From DSNY01 sp964539745 (GTDB lineage: Bacteria; Pseudomonadota; Gammaproteobacteria; Burkholderiales; Burkholderiaceae_F): DNA of 52,580 nt. The notes under the pieces were generated by a model. The model saw only the letters and a program-made list of their open reading frames with translations. It was not told where the DNA came from and did not search any database. Shown here in pieces: positions 33,459 to 42,355 of the stretch. How positions within the stretch are numbered: the stretch's first letter is position 1; each line of letters starts with the position of its first letter. A program made the position numbers and the translations under genes. The DNA lies in contig CAZIJU010000014.1 in NCBI GenBank assembly GCA_964539745.1, positions 1 through 52,580 on the forward strand, given 5' to 3'.

Positions 33459-33477
33459 TCGGGGCAGCGGAGTTGCG

Positions 33478-34860
33478 ATGAACGGATCGCTGCAGGTGAC
33501 CGAGGGCAGCGCCGCGCTGGCGGAGTTCGCTGCGACGCTGCGCTTCGAAGACATTCCGCCGGCGGTGGTCGCGCGCGCCGAGGCGCTGCTGGTGGACTGG
33601 TTCGGCTCGGCGCTGGCCGGCGCGGCAGGCCGTCCGGTGCAGACGATCGTGCGCTTTGCGCAGGCGATGGGCGGTGCGGGCGACTGCGAGGTGCTCGCGT
33701 CGGGCGCGCGAACGACGCCGCTTCTGGCGGCGATGGCCAACGCGGCGTCGTCGCACTTCGTCGAGCAGGACGACGTGCACAACGGTGCGGTGTTCCATCC
33801 GGGCACCGTCGTTTTCCCGGCGGTGCTCGCGGCGGCGCAGGCCACCGGCGCGAGCGGCCGCGAGTTGCTCGCCGCCGCGGTCGCCGGCTATGAAGTCGGC
33901 ATCCGAGTGGGCGAGTTTCTCGGCCGTTCGCACTACAAGGTGTTCCATACGACGGGGACCGCGGGTACCGTCGCGTCCGCAGCGGCGGTCGCGCGGCTGC
34001 TGCGGCTCGACGCCGAACGCACGCTGCACGCGATCGGTTCTGCGGGAACGCAGGCCGCCGGCCTCTGGGAGTTCCTGCGCGACGCCGCCGACTCCAAACA
34101 ACTGCACACCGCCGGCGCGGCGGCCCGCGGGCTGACGGCCGCATGGCTCGCACGCGACGGTTTCACGGGCGCGCGCCGCATCCTCGAGGGGCCGCAGGGC
34201 ATGGCGGCCGGCATGTCGAGCGACGCCGACCCGCGGCGGCTCGTCGACGCGCTCGGCACGCGCTGGGCGACCGCCGAGACGTCGTTCAAGTGGCATGCGT
34301 CGTGCCGGCATACGCATCCGGCCGCCGACGCGCTGCTTTCGGTGATGCGCTCGAACGGGCTGGGCGCCGACCGGATCGCCGAGGTCGTCGCGCATGTGCA
34401 CCAGGGGGCGCTGGACGTGCTCGGGCCCGTGACCGATCCGGCGACCGTGCACCAGGCGAAGTTTTCGATGGGCACGGTGCTGGCGCTGGTTGCGCGCTTC
34501 GGGCACGCGGGGCTGGCGGAATTCGACCGCGAGTTTCGCGCGCCGGAGACGATCGCGCTGCGCGAGCGCGTGCGGATGGTCTTCGACGCTGAGGTCGATG
34601 CGGCGTACCCGCGCCGCTGGGTCGGCAAGGTCACGGTCCGCACGACCGACGGACGCACGCTGCGCGGACGCGTCGACGAGCCGAAGGGCGACCCCGGCAA
34701 CACGCTCACGCGCGAGGAGATCGAGGACAAGGCCGTGCGGCTGGCGGTGTACGGCGGCGCGGCCAGCGCCGGGCAGGCGCGGGCGGCGATCGCTCGGCTG
34801 TGGCGCGTCGCGCAGTGTCCGCGCGTCGGCGCGCTGCTGGCGGCGGAGCGGGGACGATGA
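33478..34860 (+). CDS. MmgE/PrpD family protein
   Basis: A 460-residue protein; ATG 33478 has GGAG 7 bp upstream and lies 19 bp after the CoA-transferase stop. Contains the family's DWFGSALAGA, SHFVEQDDVHN and FKWHASCRHTHPA segments. PrpD is a 2-methylcitrate dehydratase and fungal cis-aconitate decarboxylase is in the same superfamily, so this member could make or isomerise a C5/C6 dicarboxylate linked to itaconate. In Pseudomonas PA0881 occupies the same place. Its exact reaction is not known. Confidence 0.87.
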   Translation: MNGSLQVTEGSAALAEFAATLRFEDIPPAVVARAEALLVDWFGSALAGAAGRPVQTIVRFAQAMGGAGDCEVLASGARTTPLLAAMANAASSHFVEQDDVHNGAVFHPGTVVFPAVLAAAQATGASGRELLAAAVAGYEVGIRVGEFLGRSHYKVFHTTGTAGTVASAAAVARLLRLDAERTLHAIGSAGTQAAGLWEFLRDAADSKQLHTAGAAARGLTAAWLARDGFTGARRILEGPQGMAAGMSSDADPRRLVDALGTRWATAETSFKWHASCRHTHPAADALLSVMRSNGLGADRIAEVVAHVHQGALDVLGPVTDPATVHQAKFSMGTVLALVARFGHAGLAEFDREFRAPETIALRERVRMVFDAEVDAAYPRRWVGKVTVRTTDGRTLRGRVDEPKGDPGNTLTREEIEDKAVRLAVYGGAASAGQARAAIARLWRVAQCPRVGALLAAERGR

Positions 34861-35654
34861 GGCCGGACGCCATCGCCGCGCGCAGTCTGCTGTTCGTCCC
34901 GGGCACGCGGCCCGACCGCATCGGCAAGGCGCTCGCCAGCGTTGCGGACGTTGCGATCGTCGACCTCGAGGACGCCGTCGCGCCCGAGGACAAGGCGCTT
35001 GCCCGCGCCGCGCTCGCGGACGTCGGGCCGCGCGTGGCGGTGCGCGTCAACGCCGCGGACACGCCGTGGTTCGCCGCCGATTGCGCGGCTTGCCGCGCCG
35101 CGGACGTGCGTCTGGTGCTGCTGCCGAAGGCCGACGCCGCTGCGCAGATCGAAGCGGTGCGCGCGGCGGTGCCCGGCTGCGCGGTGATCGCGATCGTCGA
35201 GAGCGCGGCCGGCTTCGAGAACGTCGTCGCGGTCGCGCGCGCGGCCGGCGTGGCGCGGCTCGCATTCGGGCACCTGGACCTGCAGGCCGAACTCGGTGTG
35301 GCCGACGCCGACGCGCCGCTGCACTACTTCCGCACGCGGCTCGTGCTCGCATCGCGACTCGGCGCGTTGCCGCCGCCGATCGACGGCGTTTGCACGGCCA
35401 TCGACGATGCGGCGATGCTCGCCGCCGAGCTGGACCGCGCGCGCCGTTTCGGCTTCGGTGCCAAGCTGTGCATCCACCCGAGGCAGGTCGCCGCGGTCAA
35501 CGCCGCCTTCGCCCCCACACCCGAGGAGATCGAGTGGGCGCGGCGGATCGTCGCGGCGGCCGCCGGCGGGGGCGCTGCGCGCGTGGACGGGCACATGGTC
35601 GACGCGCCCGTGGTGGCGCGCGCGCGCGCGGTCCTTGCGCGGGCCGGCGGTTGA
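34857..35654 (+). CDS. CitE-type CoA-ester lyase, probable (S)-citramalyl-CoA lyase
   Basis: A 265-residue TIM-barrel lyase; its ATG overlaps the MmgE/PrpD stop by ATGA. RSLLFVPGTRPDRIGKA, DLEDAVAPEDK, RVNAADT, IVESAAGFENV (metal-binding Glu) and KLCIHPRQV are family motifs. The usual GAEDL is GHLDL here, a known variation among CitE-like proteins. In the Ict-Ich-Ccl pathway this enzyme splits citramalyl-CoA into acetyl-CoA and pyruvate. Confidence 0.88.
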   Translation: MRPDAIAARSLLFVPGTRPDRIGKALASVADVAIVDLEDAVAPEDKALARAALADVGPRVAVRVNAADTPWFAADCAACRAADVRLVLLPKADAAAQIEAVRAAVPGCAVIAIVESAAGFENVVAVARAAGVARLAFGHLDLQAELGVADADAPLHYFRTRLVLASRLGALPPPIDGVCTAIDDAAMLAAELDRARRFGFGAKLCIHPRQVAAVNAAFAPTPEEIEWARRIVAAAAGGGAARVDGHMVDAPVVARARAVLARAGG

Positions 35655-35715
35655 CCGCGAGGACGTAAACCGGGCCTGCGCACTTCGCGGTACGGGCGCA
35701 TCGGCCCGGCGTCGC

Positions 35716-35744
35716 TTGTTCGACGCCCGTTGCGCGTGCATACT
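35716..35744 (+). promoter_or_regulatory. Weak sigma-70-like promoter
   Basis: TTGTTC, 17-bp spacer, CATACT. Matches 3/6 and 4/6 of consensus; would start near 35751, 135 bp before dctP. Confidence 0.3.
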
Positions 35745-35779
35745 CGGCCGCGGAACGATTCCGACCGAACCGGCGACCC

Positions 35780-35821
35780 TTGATCGCCGTCAAGGCCGAT
35801 CACGGCAGGCGCGGCTACAAG
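35780..35821 (+). promoter_or_regulatory. FNR/Anr-like box with a class II-spaced -10 element upstream of dctP
   Basis: TTGAT-cgcc-GTCAA (35780-35793) fits 9/10 of the FNR/Anr half-sites TTGAT-N4-ATCAA and extends to CCTTGA...TCAAGG. TACAAG (35816-35821) fits 4/6 of a -10; a start at 35828 puts the box exactly at -41.5. Confidence 0.5.
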
Positions 35822-35885
35822 CGACCCCGTGATGCGGGCGCGCGGACGCGAATCGCGACGTCGACGTCGACTGGAGGAGACACAC

Positions 35886-36905
35886 ATGACATCCGGGATC
35901 TCCGCGCGCAGGCGCGCGCTCGTTGCTGCCGGCGCGGCCGCCGGCGCGCTCGCTTCGCTTCCAGTGGCGACGTCGGCGCAGTCGCCGATCGTGATCAAGT
36001 TCAGCCACGTGGTTGCCGAGAACACGCCGAAGGGCCAGGGCGCGCTGAAATTCAAGGAGCTGGCCGAGAAGAAGCTGCCCGGCAAGGTCCAGGTGCAGGT
36101 GTTTCCGAGTTCGCAGCTGTTCGGCGACGCCAAGGAGCTGGAGGCGCTGCTGCTCGGCGACGTGCAGATGATCGCGCCGTCGCTGTCGAAGTTCGACCGC
36201 TACACGAAGAAGCTTCAGGTCTTCGACCTGCCGTTCCTGTTCGACGACATCGCGGCCGTCGACCGCTTCCAGGCCAACCCGAAGGGCCAGGAACTGCTGA
36301 CCTCGATGAGAAACCGCGGGCTGATCGGCCTGGCGTACTGGCACAACGGCATGAAGCAGTTGTCGACGAACAGGGACCGTCTGGTGCGTCCCGAAGACGT
36401 CAAGGGGCTGAAGTTCCGGATCCAGGCATCGGACGTGCTGGAGGCGCAATTCCGCGCGCTCGGCGCCAATCCGCAGAAGATGGCCTTCTCGGAGGTCTAC
36501 CAGGCGCTGCAGACCGGTGTGGTCGACGGGCAGGAGAACACCTGGTCGAACATCTATTCGCAGAAGTTCCACGAGGTGCAGAAGACGATCGCCGAGACCA
36601 ATCACGGCGTCATCGACTACATGGTCGTGACCAACGCCAAGTGGTGGGACGGCCTGCCGGCCGACGTGCGCAAGGGGCTCGCCGAGGCGATGGCCGAGGC
36701 CACGGCGTATGCGAACAAGCTGGCGCTGGACCTGAACGAAGCCGACCGCCAGAAGATCGCCTCCGCCGGCAAGGCGAAGATCCAGAAGCTGTCGCCCGAG
36801 GACCTGGCCGCATGGCGCAAGGCGATGGAGCCGGTGTGGAAGAAATTCGAGGCTGACATCGGGCGCGACCTGATCGAAGCGGCGTTGAAGTCGAACAAGA
36901 AGTAG
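35886..36905 (+). CDS. dctP: TRAP transporter substrate-binding protein DctP
   Basis: A 339-residue periplasmic protein, ATG chosen for GGAGG 9 bp upstream. A signal peptide with SARRRALVAAG and an AHA-like ending (TSA-Q, residue 31) suggests possible Tat export. The mature body matches DctP-type proteins: FSHVVAENTPKGQGALKFKE, QVFPSSQLFGDAKE, GLKFRIQ with the ligand-binding Arg, and GVVDGQENTWSNI. Binds a carboxylate and hands it to DctQM. It follows the itaconate-type cluster by 231 bp with its own candidate promoter, so a C4-C5 dicarboxylate such as itaconate is a reasonable guess. Confidence 0.93.
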   Translation: MTSGISARRRALVAAGAAAGALASLPVATSAQSPIVIKFSHVVAENTPKGQGALKFKELAEKKLPGKVQVQVFPSSQLFGDAKELEALLLGDVQMIAPSLSKFDRYTKKLQVFDLPFLFDDIAAVDRFQANPKGQELLTSMRNRGLIGLAYWHNGMKQLSTNRDRLVRPEDVKGLKFRIQASDVLEAQFRALGANPQKMAFSEVYQALQTGVVDGQENTWSNIYSQKFHEVQKTIAETNHGVIDYMVVTNAKWWDGLPADVRKGLAEAMAEATAYANKLALDLNEADRQKIASAGKAKIQKLSPEDLAAWRKAMEPVWKKFEADIGRDLIEAALKSNKK

Positions 36906-36950
36906 CGCGGACCGGCCGAGGGTCTGCGTCGCGGAGGCCGTGCCGCAACG

Positions 36951-37487
36951 ATGCGCTGGCTCGAACGCCTCGAGGAAGCGCTGGTCGTCGTCCTGATGGC
37001 GGCGATGACCGGGGTCACCTTCATGCAGGTGGTCGCGCGCTACGTCTTCAACTACAGCTTCGTGTGGGCGCTGGAACTGACCGGCGTCATGTTCGCCTGG
37101 CTGATTTTCATCGGCATGTCGTACGGCGTGCGGGTCGGCGCGCACATCGGCGTCGACGCGGCGGTCAAGTCGCTGCCGGCCGGCGCCGCCCGCGCGGTCT
37201 CGATCGTCGCCGCACTCGCGTGCGTCGCGTACGCACTGATCGTCGCGGTCGGCGGTTTCCAGTACGTGCGCAAGATGTACGACGTCGGCATCCTGATGCA
37301 GGACCTTCCCGTGCAGCAGTGGATACCGCGCGCGGTGCTGCCGGTCGGTTATGCGCTGCTGGCGTTGCGTTTCGGACAGGCGCTTTATCGCCTTGCCACC
37401 GGCGGCGAGGTGCATCTGCTCGGCGACGAGGCGAAGGAGGCGCTGAAGCTGCAGCAGGACGCGGGCGAAGACCGGCAGCGGCGATGA
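36951..37487 (+). CDS. dctQ: TRAP transporter small permease DctQ
   Basis: A 178-residue, four-helix inner-membrane protein with the family's QVVARYVFNYSFVWALEL segment and an acidic/Gln-rich cytoplasmic tail. Partner of DctM. Its stop overlaps the dctM ATG (ATGA). Confidence 0.93.
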   Translation: MRWLERLEEALVVVLMAAMTGVTFMQVVARYVFNYSFVWALELTGVMFAWLIFIGMSYGVRVGAHIGVDAAVKSLPAGAARAVSIVAALACVAYALIVAVGGFQYVRKMYDVGILMQDLPVQQWIPRAVLPVGYALLALRFGQALYRLATGGEVHLLGDEAKEALKLQQDAGEDRQRR

Positions 37488-38761
37488 CCACGGTCGCACT
37501 GTTCGTGCTGCTGTTCGTCTTCATGCTCCTCGGCATGCCGGTGGCGGTTGCGCTCGGCCTGTCGTCGCTGCTGACGATCCTGTTCTTCGCGCAGGACTCG
37601 CTTGCTTCGCTGTCGCTGAAGCTTTTCGAGACCTCCGAGCACTACACGCTGCTGGCGATCCCGTTCTTCATCCTGGGCGGGGCGTTCATGACCACCGGCG
37701 GCGTGGCGCGCCGGATGATCCGCTTCGCCAACGCGTGCATCGGCCACCTGCGCGGCGGGCTCGCGCTGGCGTCGGTGATGGCGTGCATGCTGTTCGCTGC
37801 GGTGTCCGGCTCGTCGCCGGCGACCGTCGTCGCCGTCGGCTCGATCGTGATCGCGGGCATGGTCCGCGCCGGCTATCCGCTGCCTTTCGCCGCGGGCGTG
37901 ATTTGCAACGCCGGCACGCTCGGCATCCTGATCCCGCCGTCGATCGTGATGGTCGTCTACGGGGCGGCCACCGAAACGTCGGTCGGCAAGCTGTTCATGG
38001 CCGGTGTGATCCCCGGCATCGTGCTCGGGCTGATGCTGATGGCCGCGATCTACGTGCGCGCGCGCATGATCGGCCTGCAAACGCAGCCGCGCGCGTCGCT
38101 GGCCGAGGTGATCGCCTCCGGCCGCGACTCGCTGTGGGGCCTGCTGCTGATGGTCATCATCCTGGGCGGCATCTACGGCGGCATCTTCACGCCGACCGAA
38201 GCGGCGGCGGTCGCCGCCGTCTATGCGTTCTTCATCGCGGTGGCCGTGTACCGCGACATCGGCATGCGGGACGTGCCGCACGTGCTGCTCGAGGCGGGCA
38301 AGGTGACCGTGATGCTGATGTTCATCGTCGCCAACGCGCTGCTGTTCGCGCACGTGCTGACGACCGAACGGATTCCGCAGCAGATCGCCGAGACGATCAT
38401 CGGGTGGGGGATGCCGGCGTGGCAGTTCCTGATCGTCGTCAACATCCTGCTGCTGATCGCGGGAATGTTCATGGAGCCGACGGGGATCGTTCTGATCCTG
38501 GCGCCGATCCTGTTTCCGATCGCCACGCGGCTCGGCATCGACCCGGTGCATCTGGGCATCATCATGGTGGTGAACCTGGAGATCGGCATGGTCACGCCGC
38601 CGGTCGGGCTGAATCTTTTCGTCACCGCCGGCATCACGAAGATGTCGATCGGCCAGGTCGTTCGCGCGGCGCTGCCGTGGACGCTCGTGCTGCTGGTGTT
38701 CCTCGCGATCGTGACCTACGTGCCGGTGCTGTCGCTGTTGCTGCCCGAACTGCTGTTCTGA
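37484..38761 (+). CDS. dctM: TRAP transporter large permease DctM
   Basis: A 425-residue, about 12-helix membrane protein. GMPVAVALGL, AVSGSSPATVVAVGSI, GTLGILIPPSIVMVVYG and EPTGIVLILAPILFP are typical of the IT-superfamily permease, including the substrate/Na+ loops. Forms the Na+-driven channel with DctQ. The last 46 bp overlap, on the opposite strand, the end of nqrM. Confidence 0.94.
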   Translation: MTTVALFVLLFVFMLLGMPVAVALGLSSLLTILFFAQDSLASLSLKLFETSEHYTLLAIPFFILGGAFMTTGGVARRMIRFANACIGHLRGGLALASVMACMLFAAVSGSSPATVVAVGSIVIAGMVRAGYPLPFAAGVICNAGTLGILIPPSIVMVVYGAATETSVGKLFMAGVIPGIVLGLMLMAAIYVRARMIGLQTQPRASLAEVIASGRDSLWGLLLMVIILGGIYGGIFTPTEAAAVAAVYAFFIAVAVYRDIGMRDVPHVLLEAGKVTVMLMFIVANALLFAHVLTTERIPQQIAETIIGWGMPAWQFLIVVNILLLIAGMFMEPTGIVLILAPILFPIATRLGIDPVHLGIIMVVNLEIGMVTPPVGLNLFVTAGITKMSIGQVVRAALPWTLVLLVFLAIVTYVPVLSLLLPELLF

Positions 38762-38979
38762 GCCGGGGCACGCCCGGTTTCGGCGCGATCCCGCTTCGGG
38801 CAGCCCGGGCACGACGGCGCTTCGCCGTCGGGTCCCGGCGCCTTCGGCCCGCCGCAGGCGCCGCGCAGGCAGGGGCGCCCGACAATGACGCCCACCGCCA
38901 TCGCGGCGACCGCCGCGCCGATCAGCAGCGCGACCGCGGCGAACACCGGCCAGAAGCTCGCGGCTTGCATCGCGTTCAC
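38716..38979 (-). CDS. nqrM: Na+-NQR maturation protein NqrM
   Basis: An 87-residue protein read from GTG 38977-38979, which overlaps the apbE stop (GTGA); an ATG three codons later is the alternative. One TM helix (about 10-34) ends in AVGVIVGRP, followed by the Cys-rich tail: Cys37, Cys42 in GACGG, Cys57 and Cys60. NqrM helps assemble the NqrD/NqrE iron site. Last gene of the nqr transcription unit. Its 3' end runs 46 bp into the convergent dctM gene. Confidence 0.88.
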   Translation of the reverse strand: MNAMQAASFWPVFAAVALLIGAAVAAMAVGVIVGRPCLRGACGGPKAPGPDGEAPSCPGCPKRDRAETGRAPAQNSSSGSNSDSTGT

Positions 38980-40031
38980 GCGTGCGCCCCGCCGAGCGCG
39001 GCGAACGCGGGTGTCGCGCGGTCCGTGAAGTGTCCGTCGGCTTCGCGCTCGATGAAGTAGGCGGCGAGCCCCTGCGCCTGCGCGAGCGCCCAGCCGCGCT
39101 CGGGGCCAAGCACGATCAGCGCGGTGGCGAGCGCATCGGCCTGCATGCAGTCGTCGGCGACGACCGTCACGGAGGCGAGCCGATGGTCGATCGGGAAGCC
39201 GCTCGCCGGATCGATCTCGTGCGAATAGCGCTTGCCGTTCTGCTCGAAGTAGATCCGGTAGTCGCCCGAGGTCGCCATCGCGCCGCCGGCGAGCGGCACG
39301 ACGTAGTGCGCGCGCGGCGGCCAGGCATCGGGCCGTTCGATCCCGATGCGCCACGGCCGGCCGTCGGCGTGGCGGCCGCGCACACGCACCTCGCCGCCGG
39401 CTTCGATCATGTAGTCGTGCAAGCCTTCGGTTTCGAGCGCGCGCGCCGCGAGATCGACGCCGTAGCCCTTGGCGATGCCGCCCAGGTCTGCGCGCAGCCC
39501 GTCGCGCAGCTTGGTCGCGGATCGGCTCGCCGCGTCCAGACGCAGCGCCCGGTAATCGACCGCTCGCCGCTGCGCGTGCACGCGCGCCGGCGGCGGCACG
39601 CTGCGCGTCGACCGCGCCGGCCGCGGACCGAACCCCCAGGCATCGACGAGCGGTGCGACCGTCACGTCGAACGCGCCGCCGGAGATCCTGCTCACGGCCC
39701 GCGCGGCGGCGAGCACCGCATACAGCTCGTCCGAAAGCGCGAACGGCGCGCCGGCCGGCGCGCGGTTGAACGCCGAAAGCTCCGAGTCGGCGCGATACAC
39801 GGACATGCGCCGGTCGACGCCCTCGAGCGCGGCGTGGACGGCTTCTCGCAGCGCGGCGGCGCGCGCTTCGTCGAAGCGGCCCGCGATCTTGACCGTGTAG
39901 CGCGTGCCCATCGTGTCGCCGACGAAGTTCAACAGATTCGTTTTGCCGCGCGGGCGGCCGCAACCGGCCAGCGCGAGCGTCCCGAGCGCGCCCAGCAGCA
40001 GGCGGCGGCGCGTCGTCAGCAGCGCATCCAT
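38976..40031 (-). CDS. apbE: FAD:protein FMN transferase ApbE
   Basis: A 351-residue lipoprotein: RRRLLLGALGTLALAGC lipobox at residues 8-24. Then FVGDTMGTRYTVKI, GAFDVTVAPLVDAWGFG, LDLGGIAKGYGVD-type region (reads ADLGGIAKGYG) and EAGGEVRVRG, all ApbE signatures, and a C-terminal metal-site segment DALATALIVLG. It attaches FMN by a phosphoester bond to Thr of NqrB and NqrC, whose genes are in the same operon. GAGGAG precedes the ATG. Confidence 0.94.
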   Translation of the reverse strand: MDALLTTRRRLLLGALGTLALAGCGRPRGKTNLLNFVGDTMGTRYTVKIAGRFDEARAAALREAVHAALEGVDRRMSVYRADSELSAFNRAPAGAPFALSDELYAVLAAARAVSRISGGAFDVTVAPLVDAWGFGPRPARSTRSVPPPARVHAQRRAVDYRALRLDAASRSATKLRDGLRADLGGIAKGYGVDLAARALETEGLHDYMIEAGGEVRVRGRHADGRPWRIGIERPDAWPPRAHYVVPLAGGAMATSGDYRIYFEQNGKRYSHEIDPASGFPIDHRLASVTVVADDCMQADALATALIVLGPERGWALAQAQGLAAYFIEREADGHFTDRATPAFAALGGAHA

Positions 40032-40041
40032 AATCGACTCC

Positions 40042-40482
40042 TCATTCCTTGCGCTCGGCGCGAACGGCGGCTTCGAACCGCCCTTCGCCGTGTTCGATCA
40101 TCTCGCGCACCAGGTCGCCGATCGAAATCAACCCGTAGACGCGCGGCCCGTCGATCACCAGCAGATGGCGGTGGCGGTTGACCGTCATCAGGCTGAGCGC
40201 CGCTTCGACCGTCGTTCCGGGCGATACGAAGCGAACGTCGCGCGTCATCACCAGCGAGATCGGCGTGGTCTTCGGATCGCGCCCGGCATGCACGACGCGC
40301 GTCAGCAAATCGCGCTCGGTGAAGATGCCGTCGACCAGACCGTCCTCGTTGCGGATCAGCACCGCGCCGATGCGGCGCTCGACCATCACACCGACCGCCT
40401 CGGCGACGGTCGCGCCGGCCGGCACCGCGATCAGTTCGTCGCTCGCCTTGGCGCGGACGACCGTTTCCACCGTCGTTTGCAT
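40042..40482 (-). CDS. Two-CBS-domain protein
   Basis: A 146-residue soluble protein from ATG 40480-40482 with GAGGAGG upstream. Two CBS motifs: residues 8-65 (ATVAEAVGVMVERRIGAVLI, GIFTERDLL) and 75-130 (TTVEAALSLMTVNRHRHLLVI, GLISIGDLV). Pairs of CBS motifs bind adenine nucleotides. It sits between nqrF and apbE in the same direction with gaps of 23 and 10 bp, so it is cotranscribed with the NQR genes and may sense AMP/ATP or NADH status; that link is inference. Confidence 0.9.
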   Translation of the reverse strand: MQTTVETVVRAKASDELIAVPAGATVAEAVGVMVERRIGAVLIRNEDGLVDGIFTERDLLTRVVHAGRDPKTTPISLVMTRDVRFVSPGTTVEAALSLMTVNRHRHLLVIDGPRVYGLISIGDLVREMIEHGEGRFEAAVRAERKE

Positions 40483-40505
40483 CGTGCCTCCTCTCGCTCC
40501 GTGCC

Positions 40506-41735
40506 TCACAGACCGAAGTCATCGAGCATGATGTTCTCGCGATCCACGCCGAGGTCGAGCAGCATGCGGATCACCGCCTTGTTCATCACGTCGGGTCCGC
40601 ACAGGTAGTACTCGATGTCCTCCGGCGCCGGGTGGTGCTTCAGGTACAGGTCGCGCAGCACGTTGTGCCGCACGAGCCCGACCGGGCCGGTCCAGTTGTC
40701 CTCGGGGCGCGGCTCCGACAGCACCAGATGCCATTCGAAGTTCGCGTGCTCGGCGGCGAGCCGGTCGAACTCCTCGACGTAAAAAGCTTCCTTCAGATTG
40801 CGCGCCGAATACCAGAACGTGATTTTGCGCTTCGACTTCAGCCGGTAGAGCTGGTCGAAGATGTGCGAACGCATCGGCGCCATGCCGGCGCCGGCGGCGA
40901 CGAAGCACATCTCGCGGTCGGTGTCGCGCGCGAAGAATTCGCCGAACGGACCCGACACGGTGACTTCGTCGCCGGGCTTGAGCCGGAACAGCCACGAGCT
41001 CATCCTGCCCGGCGGAATGTCCTCGCGATAATCGGGCGGGAACGCCACGCGGATCGTGAACAGCAGGATGCCCTTCTCCAGCGGGTAGTTCGCCATCGAA
41101 TACGCGCGCGTCACCGGCTCGTCGACGACCGAGCGGAAGCGCCACAGATCGAAGCGATCCCACTCTTCGCGGAAGTCCGGATCGATGTCGAACTCGCGGT
41201 ACGTGAGTTCGTGCGGCGGGCATTCGATCTGCACGTAGCCGCCGGCGCGGAACGGCACGTCCTCGCCCTCGGGCAGCGCGAGCTTCAGCTCCTTGATGAA
41301 CGTCGAGACGTTGCGGTTGTGGGTCACGCGGCAGCGCCACTTGCGCACGCTGAAGACCTCGGGCGCCAGCTCGATCTTCATGTCGCGCTTGACCTTGACC
41401 TGGCACGCCAGCCGCAACCCGCGCCGCGCCTCGCCCGGCGAGATGAAGCCCGTTTCGGTCGGCAGCAGCTCGCCGCCGCCTTCCTTGACGACGACCTCGC
41501 ATACGCCGCAGGAGCCTTTGCCGCCGCAGGCCGACGGAATGAAGATCTGGTTGCCGGCGAGCGCGCCGAGCAGCGTGCCGCCGGCCTCCACCCGCAGCGC
41601 CTTGTCCGGATCGTCGTTGATCACGATCGACACGTCGCCGGACGGGACGAGCTTGCGGCGCGCCGACAGCAGCACGGCGACCAGCGCCAGCACCACGGCG
41701 GTGAACATCGCGACGGCGACGACGATGTCGAGCAT
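40506..41735 (-). CDS. nqrF: Na+-NQR subunit F (NADH-oxidising flavoprotein)
   Basis: A 409-residue subunit. TM anchor (4-25), ferredoxin domain with [2Fe-2S] cysteines in SACGGKGSCGVCEV and LACQVKV, FAD domain with RAYSMANYP and TVSGPFGEF, and NADH domain with GAGMAPMRSHI and a C-terminal LDDFG. Accepts hydride from NADH and starts electron flow to NqrC/NqrB. Two bases separate it from nqrE. Confidence 0.96.
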   Translation of the reverse strand: MLDIVVAVAMFTAVVLALVAVLLSARRKLVPSGDVSIVINDDPDKALRVEAGGTLLGALAGNQIFIPSACGGKGSCGVCEVVVKEGGGELLPTETGFISPGEARRGLRLACQVKVKRDMKIELAPEVFSVRKWRCRVTHNRNVSTFIKELKLALPEGEDVPFRAGGYVQIECPPHELTYREFDIDPDFREEWDRFDLWRFRSVVDEPVTRAYSMANYPLEKGILLFTIRVAFPPDYREDIPPGRMSSWLFRLKPGDEVTVSGPFGEFFARDTDREMCFVAAGAGMAPMRSHIFDQLYRLKSKRKITFWYSARNLKEAFYVEEFDRLAAEHANFEWHLVLSEPRPEDNWTGPVGLVRHNVLRDLYLKHHPAPEDIEYYLCGPDVMNKAVIRMLLDLGVDRENIMLDDFGL

Positions 41736-41737
41736 GG

Positions 41738-42352
41738 CTACAACTGGATTCCCGAGAACATCATGAACGCGAGCGACATCAGCCCGGCCGCGATGAAGGT
41801 GATGCCCAGCCCGCGCAACCCGGCCGGGACGTTCGAGTAGGTCAGTTTTTCGCGCACCGCCGCCAGCGCGACGATCGCGATCGCGAAGCCGAGCCCCGAG
41901 CCCAGCCCGAACACGACGCTCTCGCCGAACGAGTATTCGCGTTCCTGCATGAACAGCGCGCCGCCGAGGATCACGCAGTTCACCGCGATCAGCGGCAGGA
42001 ACACGCCGAGTGTGGCGTACAGCTTCGGCGCGAATCGGTCGATCGCCATCTCGACGACCTGCACCGTCGCCGCGATCGTCGCGATGAACAGGATGAACGA
42101 CAGGAAGCTCAGGTTCACGCCCGCCAGCGCGGGATGCGCCCAGCCGAGCGCGCCTTCGCGCAGCAGCCAGACGAGCAGCAGGTTGTTCAGCGGCACGGTC
42201 AGCGTCTGCACGAACACGACCGCCACGCCGAGGCCGATCGCGGTCTCGACCTTCTTCGAGCACGCGAGGAACGAGCACATGCCGAGGAAGTAGGCGAGCG
42301 CCATGTTCTCGAGGAAGACCGAGCGGATGCCGAGGTTCAGCAGGTGCTCCAT
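41738..42352 (-). CDS. nqrE: Na+-NQR subunit E
   Basis: A 204-residue, six-helix membrane subunit, with NLGIRSVFLENMALAYFLGMC and FLACSKKVETA near the N-terminus and NCVILGG in the second half. The two Cys contribute to the intramembrane iron site shared with NqrD. Full length for the family. Confidence 0.96.
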   Translation of the reverse strand: MEHLLNLGIRSVFLENMALAYFLGMCSFLACSKKVETAIGLGVAVVFVQTLTVPLNNLLLVWLLREGALGWAHPALAGVNLSFLSFILFIATIAATVQVVEMAIDRFAPKLYATLGVFLPLIAVNCVILGGALFMQEREYSFGESVVFGLGSGLGFAIAIVALAAVREKLTYSNVPAGLRGLGITFIAAGLMSLAFMMFSGIQL

Positions 42353-42355
42353 GCC

